NCBI GenBank assembly: GCA_029780075.1
Contig: JAKOZI010000120.1
Span: 1 to 60,060, forward strand
Direction: 5' to 3'
Source: Pseudomonadota bacterium
GTDB taxonomy: Bacteria; Pseudomonadota; Gammaproteobacteria; Burkholderiales; Rhodocyclaceae
Length of the DNA stretch: 60,060 bases
Both the position numbers and the translations under genes were made by a program. The notes beneath the pieces were generated by a model. It searched no databases and was not told where the DNA came from. It saw only the letters and a program-made list of their open reading frames with translations. Positions 53,239 through 60,060 of this stretch are shown here, in pieces (position 1 is the stretch's first letter; every line of letters begins with the position of its first letter).

Positions 53239-54360
53239 TCAGTCGAGCGTCCTGCGAAAGGTCTTCAGCCCGACGGCGAGGACCACCGCCGTGAAGGCGA
53301 CGATCGGCCAGACCTGTTCCCAGATCATGCCGGCGCCGTTCCCCTTGAGCAGGATTCCCCGCACCAGCAGCAGGAAATGCGTCAGCGGCAGGACATTGCC
53401 GACCCATTGTGCCCATTCGGGCATGCCACGGAACGGAAACATGAAGCCCGAGAGCAGCATCGACGGCAGGAAAAAGAAGAAGGTCATCTGCATCGCCTGC
53501 AACTGGTTCTGGGCGATCGAGCTGAAGGTGATGCCGAGCGTCAGGTTGGCGCAGATGAACAGCAGTACGACCGCGTAGAGCAGCAGCAGGCTGCCGTGCA
53601 TCGGCACGTCGAAAAGCCAGCGCGCGGCCAGGAGGACCAGCGTCACCTGGATTAGCCCGATGACAATGTACGGCACGATCTTGCCGGTCATCACCTCGAT
53701 GGGCGTCGCCGGCGTCGCGAGAAGATTCTCGAAAGTGCCGCGCTCGCGCTCGCGGGTCATCGCCAGGCCGGTCATGAGGACCATGGTCATGGTCAGGATC
53801 ACGCCCAGCAGACCGGGCACGACGTTGTAGGCGGTGAGGCCCTCGGGGTTGTAGCGGCGGTGGATGCGCAGTTCGATCGGCGGCGTGGGCGCGCGCCGCA
53901 GGCCCGGCAGGTCAGGGGCAAAGACCTCGAGGCCGAGATTCTTGAGTACCGAGATGGCGCCACCGGTGGCCATCGGGTCGGTGGCGTCGGCTTCGACCAA
54001 CAGCGTCGGGTTTCTGCCGCGCACCAGGTCGCGGTGGAAGCCGGCCGGGAAGGTGACGACGAACTGGACTTCGCTTCGGTCGAGGAGGTCGTTGGCCTGA
54101 TGCTCGTCCACCTGGCCGACAATCCTGAAATAGTCGCTGTTGGCCATGGCGGCGACGTAGGCCCGCGCGAAAGGCCCGGGGTCGACCATGACCACGGCCG
54201 TGGGCAGGTGTTTCGGGTCGGAATTGATCGCAAAACCGAAGAGCAGCAACTGCATGATCGGGATGCCGACGATCATTCCAAAGGTGAGTCGGTCGCGCTT
54301 GAGCTGGATGAATTCCTTGAGCAGGATGCCGATCCAGCGGGAGAAAGAGAAACCTGGCAT
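53239..54360 (-). CDS. ABC-2 family exporter permease
   Basis: A 373-residue inner-membrane permease of the YbhS/YhhJ type. One N-terminal hydrophobic segment (MIVGIPIMQLLLFGFAINSD), a large periplasmic loop (residues 45-165) and five C-terminal segments (GLLGVILTMTMVLMTGLAMT, IVIGLIQVTLVLLAARW, SLLLLYAVVLLFICANLTLG). RERERGTFENLLATP is the ABC-2 signature after the second segment. The start at 54360 is eight bases after the ATPase gene's stop, so the two are coupled. Substrate is unknown. Confidence 0.9.
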   Translation of the reverse strand: MPGFSFSRWIGILLKEFIQLKRDRLTFGMIVGIPIMQLLLFGFAINSDPKHLPTAVVMVDPGPFARAYVAAMANSDYFRIVGQVDEHQANDLLDRSEVQFVVTFPAGFHRDLVRGRNPTLLVEADATDPMATGGAISVLKNLGLEVFAPDLPGLRRAPTPPIELRIHRRYNPEGLTAYNVVPGLLGVILTMTMVLMTGLAMTRERERGTFENLLATPATPIEVMTGKIVPYIVIGLIQVTLVLLAARWLFDVPMHGSLLLLYAVVLLFICANLTLGITFSSIAQNQLQAMQMTFFFFLPSMLLSGFMFPFRGMPEWAQWVGNVLPLTHFLLLVRGILLKGNGAGMIWEQVWPIVAFTAVVLAVGLKTFRRTLD

Positions 54361-54367
54361 GCTCTCC

Positions 54368-55294
54368 TCAGTCTGCGAACGGGTCCGCGGCGTGCTGCAT
54401 GAGGTGGATGAAAGCGTCTTCGAGCGAGGGGGCGACGGCGGCGACCTGTACCGCAGTCTGCTGGGCGAGCGCCTGCAGACTGTTCTGCAGGCGCTCGCCG
54501 TCCTGGCCGCTGACGTGCAGCGTCGCGCCGAAGCTCGCCACCTGGTCGGCACCCGGCATCTGTCGCAAGCGCTCGGCGAGGCCGTGCACACCGGGGCCGC
54601 TGATTTCCCAGGTGTGCAGTCGGCAGTTGGCGACCACCTCGCCGGCGGTGCCGGCGGCCAGCAGATTGCCGTAGGCGATGTACGCCAGGCGATTGCAGCG
54701 TTCGGCTTCGTCCATATAGTGCGTCGACACCAGGACGGTGATCCCGGCGACCGAAAGCCGGTGGATTTCTTCCCAGAAATCCCGGCGCGCCTTGGGGTCG
54801 ACGCCGGCCGTCGGTTCGTCGAGCAGCAGCAGGCGGGGCTGGTGCAGCAGGCAGGCGGCGAGCGCCAGGCGCTGTTTCCAGCCACCGGACAGCGTACCGG
54901 CCAACTGCTGGCGCCGGCCGCCGAGACCCAGTTCGGCGAGCACCTGTTCGACTACCTGCCGGCGCCTGGCCATGCCAAACATGCGCGCCACGAAATCGAG
55001 GTTTTCGCCGATCGTCAGGTCGTCCCACAGGGAGAACTTCTGGGTCATGTAGCCGACCTGGCGCTTGATCGCGGCGCTGTCCTTGAGCACATCGAGTCCG
55101 AGGCAGGTCCCGCGGCCGCTGTCTGGCGTCAGCAGACCACACAGCATGCGGATCGAGGTCGTCTTGCCGCTGCCGTTCGGTCCGAGGAAGCCGTAGATCT
55201 CGCCCTGGTTGACCTGCAGGGTGAGGTCCTTGACCACGTGCTTGTTGCCGAAGTGTTTGTTGAGGCCGGCGACGTCGATGACCAGTGGGTCCAT
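54368..55294 (-). CDS. ABC exporter ATP-binding protein
   Basis: A 308-residue ATPase, the motor of the exporter with the ABC-2 permease. Walker A is GPNGSGKTT (38-46), signature TLSGGWKQRLALA, Walker B LLLLDEPTAGVD and switch His in VSTHYMDEAERC. About 80 residues follow the ATPase core, like the C-terminal domain of CcmA/YbhF-type proteins. ATG at 55294 follows the HlyD stop by three bases. Unlike YbhF or RbbA it has one ATPase domain, not two. Confidence 0.92.
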   Translation of the reverse strand: MDPLVIDVAGLNKHFGNKHVVKDLTLQVNQGEIYGFLGPNGSGKTTSIRMLCGLLTPDSGRGTCLGLDVLKDSAAIKRQVGYMTQKFSLWDDLTIGENLDFVARMFGMARRRQVVEQVLAELGLGGRRQQLAGTLSGGWKQRLALAACLLHQPRLLLLDEPTAGVDPKARRDFWEEIHRLSVAGITVLVSTHYMDEAERCNRLAYIAYGNLLAAGTAGEVVANCRLHTWEISGPGVHGLAERLRQMPGADQVASFGATLHVSGQDGERLQNSLQALAQQTAVQVAAVAPSLEDAFIHLMQHAADPFAD

Positions 55295-55297
55295 CGC

Positions 55298-56266
55298 TCA
55301 GCGCTCGGTCAGGCGGACGTCGACCGGCAGTCCCGGCCGCAGGCCGGGGGCCTGTTCCGGCACCGGCACGGCCTCGACGCGAAAGACGAGCTTTTCGCGG
55401 CTGCCCCGGCTGTAGATTACCGGTGGCGTGTATTCGGCTTCGGGAGCAATGAAGTCGATGCTGGCGCGGATGGGTTCGCGGCAGCCATCGCAGCGCGCCT
55501 CGACCTGCTGCCCAGGTCTCAGTCCGGCAAGCTGCCCTTCCGGAACGAAGAAGCGCAGGCGGCGGCGCGTGTCCGGCAGCAGGCTGGCGACCGCCGCACC
55601 TGCCGGCACCCATTCGCCCGGCCGGTAGTACGTGTCGGCCACCTCGCCGTCCTCTGGCGCGGCTACCGTCTTGCGTTCGAGCAGCCAGCGCTTCTGCGCG
55701 GCGACGGCTGCGGCCGCGTCGAGGTCGGCGGCAGCGCTGCGCACCTCATCGTCGCGGCCAAACGAAATCCGAAGACCGGCCAACTGCTGCCGCAGCGCGT
55801 CCCGTTGCGCGGCGTCGCGGTCACGCGCCGCCCTGGCTTCGTCGAGCTTCGCCTGCGAGACAAAATGCTGCCGTTCCAGCGATTCCTGTTGGCGGAGTTG
55901 TGTTTGCGCGAGGTGCAGGGCGGCGTCGGCCGCGCGCAGCTGTGCCTCAAGGGAGGCAATTTCCGCTGGGCGGTGCGGCTCGCGAAGGTTGTTCAGCCTG
56001 GCATGGGCAGCGCCGCTGCGTGCTTCGGCTTCGGCCAGCGCTTGCGCATCGGGGTCGGCAGCGATTGCAAAGATCGCCTGTCCTTCCTTGACACGCGTGC
56101 CGCGGGGGCTGTCGAGGGATTTCAGATAGCCCGCCTGCGGCGACGCCAGATACAGGAACTCGCCCTCGACGTAGCCCTGGAAGGCGGTCAGTCGAGGCTT
56201 GTCGCAGCCGCCTAGAGCGGCCAGCAGAGCAGCGGCGAGCAGGATGGACTTTCGCGATGGGTGCAT
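55298..56266 (-). CDS. HlyD-family periplasmic adaptor (lipoprotein type)
   Basis: A 322-residue membrane fusion protein that links the ABC permease to an outer-membrane channel. The signal peptide ends in a lipobox LGGC with Cys21. Next come the biotinyl-lipoyl-like halves (AFQGYVEGEFLYLASPQAGY and TVAAPEDGEVADTYYRPGEW) separated by a coiled-coil hairpin (about 75-205). It is the first gene of the exporter operon. The outer-membrane partner (TolC type) is not in the window. Confidence 0.9.
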   Translation of the reverse strand: MHPSRKSILLAAALLAALGGCDKPRLTAFQGYVEGEFLYLASPQAGYLKSLDSPRGTRVKEGQAIFAIAADPDAQALAEAEARSGAAHARLNNLREPHRPAEIASLEAQLRAADAALHLAQTQLRQQESLERQHFVSQAKLDEARAARDRDAAQRDALRQQLAGLRISFGRDDEVRSAAADLDAAAAVAAQKRWLLERKTVAAPEDGEVADTYYRPGEWVPAGAAVASLLPDTRRRLRFFVPEGQLAGLRPGQQVEARCDGCREPIRASIDFIAPEAEYTPPVIYSRGSREKLVFRVEAVPVPEQAPGLRPGLPVDVRLTER

Positions 56267-56434
56267 GCGTTGCCATTCTACGGCGCCAGCGACCAAGGGG
56301 GGTGGTCAGTGTGGCCGTGGTCTGCCATCAGTCGGCAGCAGATTGGATATCGCTTGCGGGGCGATCAGCGCGGAGCATCGAAACATATACCGCCGCGCGA
56401 CGGCGGCGGCTGAGTGGACGGATGCGGCCGACTC

Positions 56435-56908
56435 TCAGTGCTTGTGTTCGGTTGCCGGCGCAGCCGAAGCGGTGAGGTCGTGGACCTTCGCTACCACCTC
56501 GATGGACTCGATCTTCCTGTCCTTGCCTTCAACCTGCAGAGTCAGCGGCACGGTGTCGCCTTTCTTCAGCGCTTGTTTCAGGTTCATCAGCATCACATGA
56601 TAGCCGCCAGGGCCGAGCAGTACCGGCTTCCCGGCGGGCAGGTCCAGGCGGGGGACGGCACGCATCTTCATCACCCCGCCGTCCATCTTCATTTCGTGAA
56701 TCTCGCTGACGCCGGCCACCGGGCTGGCGGCACCGACCAGCACTGCTCCCGATTTACTGGTGATTTCCATGAACGCGCCGGTGGCCTGCTGGCCGCTGAC
56801 CGTGCCGCGTACCCAGGGGTCCTTGATATCGAGGTCGGCGGCGAGTGCGGCCAGCGGAGACATGCCGAGCAGCATTGCCAGCGACAGAACGTTTGCTGAT
56901 ATTTTCAA
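56435..56908 (-). CDS. pcuC: PCu(A)C copper chaperone
   Basis: A 157-residue periplasmic copper(I) carrier that delivers copper to cytochrome oxidase, usually with Sco. Signal peptide 1-23. The copper ligands of the family are at His71, Met82, His104 and Met106, with exactly 21 residues between Met82 and His104. A His-containing C-terminal tail (ATEHKH) may help. The start is TTG at 56908, with AAGGAGT ahead; the nearby ATG reads only ATG GCT TGA. It follows the YdbL-like gene by about 100 bases. Confidence 0.9.
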   Translation of the reverse strand: MKISANVLSLAMLLGMSPLAALAADLDIKDPWVRGTVSGQQATGAFMEITSKSGAVLVGAASPVAGVSEIHEMKMDGGVMKMRAVPRLDLPAGKPVLLGPGGYHVMLMNLKQALKKGDTVPLTLQVEGKDRKIESIEVVAKVHDLTASAAPATEHKH

Positions 56909-56938
56909 GCCATACTCCTTGATCGTTTGGGAATAGCG

Positions 56939-56983
56939 ATTATAAATGCGTACTTGCGCTGCTCACCGCGACAAGATGTCGCG
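56939..56983 (-). promoter_or_regulatory. Promoter -10 box and dyad ahead of pcuC
   Basis: Read leftward, TATAAT (56944-56939) is a perfect -10 box but there is no good -35 at 17 or 18 bases. A perfect dyad CGCGACA-AGA-TGTCGCG occupies 56967-56983, centred about 43 bases upstream of the likely start, where an activator would sit. It may instead be a terminator for the YdbL-like gene, since it is 30 bases past that stop, but it lacks a T run. Confidence 0.45.
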
Positions 56984-57012
56984 GGCGTGCGGACCCCTTC
57001 CGGGAAAATCCC

Positions 57013-57432
57013 TCAAGGCTTTACGCTCCATTTGCCCTGTGCATCCTCGATCCACCAGCCGGAATGGAACTGCTCCTTCCAGCGCTTGACCTGTGTCGCG
57101 CGCGCCGCCGGTTCGTAGGCCTTGCCGCCATGCGCCTCGGCGAGGGCGTAGATCAGCGAATTGCGGTCCGGGTTCTCGTTGTCGATGAGTTTCTCTGCAA
57201 TCTGCCTTTGCGGCAGCGTCAGCCGGCTGTCGTCACGCATCTTGACCATGCCGTCGTAGCCTAGGCCAATGATCCCGGCGTCGTAAAAGCGGACCAGTCG
57301 CGAGGAGCGCTGTGCCAGGCTGTGCTTGACCACCACTACCGGCGGCGTGCCGATGTCGAGATTGATCGGTTCGTCGGCAGCGGCGGCAGCGGTGCAGGCA
57401 AGCAGGGCCAGCAGAAGCAGAAGGAGTTTCAT
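57013..57432 (-). CDS. YdbL-like protein (DUF1318-type), secreted
   Basis: A 139-residue protein with a signal peptide (residues 1-19, ACTAAAAA). The mature part SLAQRSSRLVRFYDAGIIGL followed by YDGMVKMRDDSRLTLPQRQ and the later NSLIYALAEAHG resemble the DUF1318 pattern, which includes YdbL. Function is unknown. It is between sco and pcuC on the same strand, 18 bases after sco, so a role in copper handling or oxidase assembly is possible but is only inference from context. Confidence 0.72.
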   Translation of the reverse strand: MKLLLLLLALLACTAAAAADEPINLDIGTPPVVVVKHSLAQRSSRLVRFYDAGIIGLGYDGMVKMRDDSRLTLPQRQIAEKLIDNENPDRNSLIYALAEAHGGKAYEPAARATQVKRWKEQFHSGWWIEDAQGKWSVKP

Positions 57433-57450
57433 CGGCGTATTCCTGAAAAA

Positions 57451-58032
57451 TCACTTGCCGGCCAGCAGCAGCCTGAGATCGGAGGCGACGTTGTCGGGGG
57501 TTTCGCCATACTGGATCAGCAGTCGCAGCCGACCCTCGGGGTCATAGGCATAGCTGCCTGTGGAGTGGTCGAGGCTGTAAGTGCCGGCAGTGCTGCCGGC
57601 CTGTTTGGCGTAGAACACCTTGAAATCCCTGGCCACTGCCGCGATCGTCGCTTCGTCGCCGCGCAGACCGACGAAGCTCGGGTGAAAGGCCGTGACGTAT
57701 CCGGCCAACACTTGCGGGGTGTCCCGCGCAGGATCGAGCGTGACGAAGACCACTTGCACGCGGCCGGCGTCGTTACCGAGACGATTCAGCACCTCACGCA
57801 TCGACAGCAGCGTCGTCGGGCAGACGTCAGGACACTGGGTGTAGCCGAAAAACACGACGACGGCCTTCCCCTTGAAGTCAGCCAGACGTCGCGCCTGACC
57901 CTGCGGGTCGGTCAGCACGAAATCCTTGCCCCAGTCGGAACCCGAAACGTCGGTCGATTTGAAGGTCGGGGGTTGCGAACAGCCCGAGAAGAGGAGGGTG
58001 AGACACAAGATCAGGGTCGAGAGGATTTTCAT
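57451..58032 (-). CDS. SCO1/SenC family copper protein
   Basis: A 193-residue membrane-bound thioredoxin-fold protein that loads copper on the CuA site of cytochrome c oxidase. Lipobox FSGC with Cys18 suggests lipoprotein attachment. The copper ligands are Cys67 and Cys71 (TQCPDVCPTT) and His156 (SLDHSTGSY). The start at 58032 was chosen as it gives the lipoprotein signal peptide. It heads the sco-ydbL-pcuC group. No oxidase subunit genes are in the window. Confidence 0.92.
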   Translation of the reverse strand: MKILSTLILCLTLLFSGCSQPPTFKSTDVSGSDWGKDFVLTDPQGQARRLADFKGKAVVVFFGYTQCPDVCPTTLLSMREVLNRLGNDAGRVQVVFVTLDPARDTPQVLAGYVTAFHPSFVGLRGDEATIAAVARDFKVFYAKQAGSTAGTYSLDHSTGSYAYDPEGRLRLLIQYGETPDNVASDLRLLLAGK

Positions 58033-58281
58033 GGTTGTCGATGGTCTGTGGCGAAAGCGCCTGGTCTGGCTCCAGATGCGGGAGGCCGCAAATCGTCTTC
58101 TCCGGGTGAGGATGCGGACTAGTCGTACCTCCGGCTGGCGGGCACAGGCCTGTCCAGTGACGCATCCGGCAAGCAGGCAATCTCCAGGCATTGTCGGCAC
58201 ACTGCCGGCCTGCAACCTTGATGCAGGTTAATCATTGTCGCTCATTCCGGCGGTGTTGAGGCAGCCGCTGAGCGTCAACTC
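58033..58281. other. Intergenic region upstream of sco, with an FNR-like site
   Basis: This 249-base divergent region has one recognisable element: TTGATGCAGGTTAA at 58218-58231, two mismatches from the FNR consensus and one from the TTGATnnnnGTCAA variant. It lies 186 bases from sco and 51 bases from the next rightward open frame, and no -10 box fits at the class II distance on either side. Confidence 0.3.
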
Positions 58282-58524
58282 GTGATCTTGCAGAGTGCCA
58301 CCGAAAATCCGCTCTGTTTCCCGCCGCTAGAGCGGCTGGAGAGTGACGGCGGGGTCAGTGTCCCTTGGGCCGATCGACTGATTGCGGTTGAAACGCTCCG
58401 TGCCCAGGGCGTACAGTACAGTCTGGTCGTGGTGGCCGGTGGCGGCTTGGTCTCCGGTCGCATGCGCGACGGCGTCGCTCCACGAGCGGCATGGGCGAGC
58501 TTTCAATTTCCTGGGAGTCAATGA
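58282..58524 (+). CDS. Small open frame of unknown function
   Basis: An 80-residue open frame beginning GTG and ending three bases before the DsbA-fold isomerase gene. It includes VSVPWADRLIAVETLRAQGV and YSLVVVAGGGLVSGRMRDGV, hydrophobic in the middle without a signal peptide. No clear ribosome site precedes it. A short frame on the opposite strand (58275-58463) has no better claim. It may be real and coupled to the next gene, or chance coding in GC-rich DNA. Confidence 0.3.
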   Translation: MILQSATENPLCFPPLERLESDGGVSVPWADRLIAVETLRAQGVQYSLVVVAGGGLVSGRMRDGVAPRAAWASFQFPGSQ

Positions 58525-58527
58525 CAT

Positions 58528-59157
58528 ATGCCGCAAGCGGACTGGTATTTCGATTTCATCTCGCCCTACGCGTATCTCGGGCTGATGCGTCTCCGGGAAT
58601 TGCCGCAGGACATCGAAATTAACTACCGGCCGGTGTTGTTCGCCGGTTTGCTGAACCACTGGGAGCAGAAAGGTCCGGCGGAAATCGCGCCGAAACGGTC
58701 GTGGACCTATCGCTCCTGCACCTGGTGGGCCAGTGCGCACGGCATTCCCTTCCGTTTTCCGGCCGCGCACCCGTTCAACTCGCTTCCCTACCTGCGGCTG
58801 GCGATAGCTGCAGGCAGCACCGGTCACGCCGTGCGCCGGATTTTCGATGCCCTGTGGACGACCGCTGCCGACCCTTCCGATCCCGCGCTGCTGGCCGAAC
58901 TCGCGCGTTCGTTGGACGTGGATCCGCAGGCCGGGTCACGCCAGCCGGTCAAGGATGCGCTGCGTGCCGGCACGCAGCAGGCGATTGCCGCGGGCGTTTT
59001 CGGTGTGCCGACATTGCGTGTCGGTGACGAACCGTTCTGGGGGGCGGACGCCACCGATTTCGTCAAAGCTTATCTTGCCGATCCCGGGATTCTGTGCACA
59101 GCAGAGATGCAGCGGGTGGCGACCTTGCCGGTCGGCGCTTCGCGGATACCGCTCTGA
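58528..59157 (+). CDS. 2-hydroxychromene-2-carboxylate isomerase (DsbA-fold)
   Basis: A 209-residue DsbA/kappa-GST-fold enzyme without signal peptide. The family's active-site Ser is in DFISPYAYLG (Ser12), and the segments HPFNSLPYLRL and GVFGVPTLRVGDEPFWGADA complete the glutathione and substrate site. The canonical member isomerises chromene intermediates in naphthalene degradation, but similar proteins occur widely without that pathway, and no aromatic degradation genes are here. It may be a general glutathione-dependent isomerase. ATG at 58528 gives a standard N terminus. Confidence 0.88.
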   Translation: MPQADWYFDFISPYAYLGLMRLRELPQDIEINYRPVLFAGLLNHWEQKGPAEIAPKRSWTYRSCTWWASAHGIPFRFPAAHPFNSLPYLRLAIAAGSTGHAVRRIFDALWTTAADPSDPALLAELARSLDVDPQAGSRQPVKDALRAGTQQAIAAGVFGVPTLRVGDEPFWGADATDFVKAYLADPGILCTAEMQRVATLPVGASRIPL

Positions 59158-59272
59158 ACCGCTCCCGGCGCGGCCAACCCTGCGCGCAACGAGCTCGTGG
59201 CCGACGTTCGACATCGCGGGTTGGGTTGGCGAGCGTGCTATCATCGACGTACCCGATCGGCAAGGAAAGCGC

Positions 59273-59467
59273 ATGGCCTCCTGGGGCTGTCAGCACGAAC
59301 TCGATGGCAAGTGCAGCAAGATCAATGACCTGGTATGCGACCCGGGGATGAAGGGCTGTGTTCTGGCCGGCCGCTATTTCTTCCTGAGCAGCGACGACAA
59401 GAACCAGCGCCTGCGCGACAAGCAGCAGCGGACGGCGAGCCGGTCAGGCGACGAGCCCGCGGACTGA
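59273..59467 (+). CDS. Small cysteine-rich protein
   Basis: A 64-residue protein with four Cys in MASWGCQHELDGKCSKINDL followed by VCDPGMKGCVL. Spacing is C-x7-C-x7-C-x6-C, then a basic/hydrophilic tail rich in Asp, Lys and Arg. This is likely a metal-binding or redox-active fold, and similar small proteins are conserved in betaproteobacteria. No signal peptide. The ATG at 59273 follows AAGGAAAGCGC. No defined function. It is 115 bases after the isomerase gene and converges on purT. Confidence 0.72.
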   Translation: MASWGCQHELDGKCSKINDLVCDPGMKGCVLAGRYFFLSSDDKNQRLRDKQQRTASRSGDEPAD

Positions 59468-59507
59468 GTTGCCTTCGCCAGCAGGCATGCCTTGCGGCCG
59501 GGGGGAG

Positions 59508-60060
59508 CTACCCGGCCACCGGCCTGACCCGGCTTGCCGTGAGCTTTGCGCGCGCCCGCGCGACGGCCACATCTTCGCCGTTGGCCACTGCCACGCCCAT
59601 GCGGCGTTTGCGGAAGGCCTCGGGTTTGCCGAACAGGCGCAGGTCGCTGCGCGCCACGGCGAGCGCTTCGGCGATGCCTTCGAAAGCGATACCCTTGGCG
59701 TCGCTGCCGCCGTAGATCACGGCCGAAGCGCCCGGCTCGCGCAGGCGGGTATCGACGGGCAGGCCGAGGATGGCGCGCGCGTGCAGCTCGAACTCGGAGA
59801 AGTGTTGCGAGCACAGCGTCACCAGCCCGGTGTCGTGCGGGCGCGGGCTGACCTCCGAAAACCACACCTGATCGCCCTTGACGAACAGTTCGACGCCGAA
59901 GATGCCGCGCCCACCGAGGCTGCCGGTGACGGCGGCGGCGATGGCGCGCGCCTTCTCCAGCGCGACCGCACTCATCGCCTGCGGCTGCCAGGATTCGACG
60001 TAGTCGCCGGCGACCTGCAGGTGTCCGATCGGTTCGCAGAATGAGGTCTCGATGACCCCG
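59508..60060 (-). CDS. purT: Formate-dependent phosphoribosylglycinamide formyltransferase, 3' part
   Basis: The right edge cuts the gene; the visible part is the C-terminal 183 codons. PurT makes formyl-GAR from GAR, formate and ATP in purine synthesis. The ATP-grasp end is recognised by [52 protein letters not shown] and [20 protein letters not shown]. The N-terminal part is missing from the window. Frames within the visible part are intact. purU, which produces formate, is 20 kb to the left. Confidence 0.93.
   Translation of the reverse strand, partial: GVIETSFCEPIGHLQVAGDYVESWQPQAMSAVALEKARAIAAAVTGSLGGRGIFGVELFVKGDQVWFSEVSPRPHDTGLVTLCSQHFSEFELHARAILGLPVDTRLREPGASAVIYGGSDAKGIAFEGIAEALAVARSDLRLFGKPEAFRKRRMGVAVANGEDVAVARARAKLTASRVRPVAG

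Overview
This window is about 60 kb of high-GC chromosomal DNA from a betaproteobacterium. The gene order and the protein sequences suggest Rhodocyclales, possibly close to Candidatus Accumulibacter; this placement is inference from gene content, since there is no rRNA gene here. No prophage, CRISPR array, tRNA or rRNA gene was seen. The only mobile DNA is the 3' tail of an IS transposase cut by the left edge.

Layout. (1) 1-3.1 kb: IS remnant, a pirin, cysK on the minus strand and a PHP-family phosphoesterase. (2) 3.1-8.0 kb: a compact housekeeping run of a YciO/Sua5-type protein, an M50 membrane protease, trpS, scpA, scpB and rluB. (3) 8.0-15.4 kb: the rimP-nusA-infB-rbfA-truB operon behind a strong promoter and a leader with two tandem terminator-like hairpins, then pyrD. 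(4) 15.5-23.0 kb: a complete rsxABCDGE (Rnf) electron-transport operon with overlapping start and stop codons, running into nth, a FIST-domain sensor protein and a DUF1841 protein. (5) 23.1-26.6 kb: a proteostasis island with two Hsp20 genes read leftward from an RpoH-like promoter, divergent from cbpA-cbpM and a DegP-type protease. (6) 26.7-28.8 kb: a PepSY protein, a cytochrome b561-type protein and an alpha/beta hydrolase. (7) 28.9-29.8 kb: a leftward unit of a zapB-like gene, zapA and 6S RNA (ssrS) ending in a textbook terminator; its promoter lies so close to the first gene that the transcript should be leaderless. (8) 29.9-33.9 kb: a cobalamin riboswitch controlling btuB-btuC-btuD. (9) 34.0-40.0 kb, minus strand: a membrane diguanylate cyclase beside a bacteriohemerythrin, an ABC-F ATPase, purU and thrH. 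(10) 40.2-43 kb: a small collagen-like protein with a coiled coil and 31 uninterrupted Gly-X-Y triplets, an exported alpha-carbonic anhydrase and a secreted beta-propeller protein preceded by an FNR-type site. (11) 43.0-46.5 kb: an orphan hybrid histidine kinase with built-in receiver and HPt domains. (12) 46.6-53.2 kb: a discoidin-like protein, a DUF2934 protein, a Gcr-family membrane protein, yaaA, a PIN protein, an FAD oxidoreductase and an endonuclease I lipoprotein. (13) 53.2-58.0 kb, minus strand: an HlyD/ABC-ATPase/ABC-2 permease exporter, then a copper-handling group (pcuC, a YdbL-like gene and sco). (14) 58.3-60.06 kb: a DsbA-fold isomerase, a tiny cysteine-rich protein and the 3' part of purT cut by the right edge.

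Physiology. The genes fit a respiratory, facultative organism: Rnf for ion-coupled ferredoxin/NADH electron flow, Sco and PCuAC for copper delivery to a cytochrome oxidase, hemerythrin next to a c-di-GMP cyclase, an FNR-type site, and vitamin B12 uptake under riboswitch control. The less ordinary loci are the collagen-like protein, the alpha-carbonic anhydrase with a changed second-shell residue, the leaderless zapB/zapA/6S unit, the rimP leader with two hairpins, and the possible heat-sensing leader of the Hsp20 pair. I found no convincing wholly new multi-gene system; the collagen-like locus and the riboswitch locus with its upstream perfect inverted repeat are the best candidates for follow-up.
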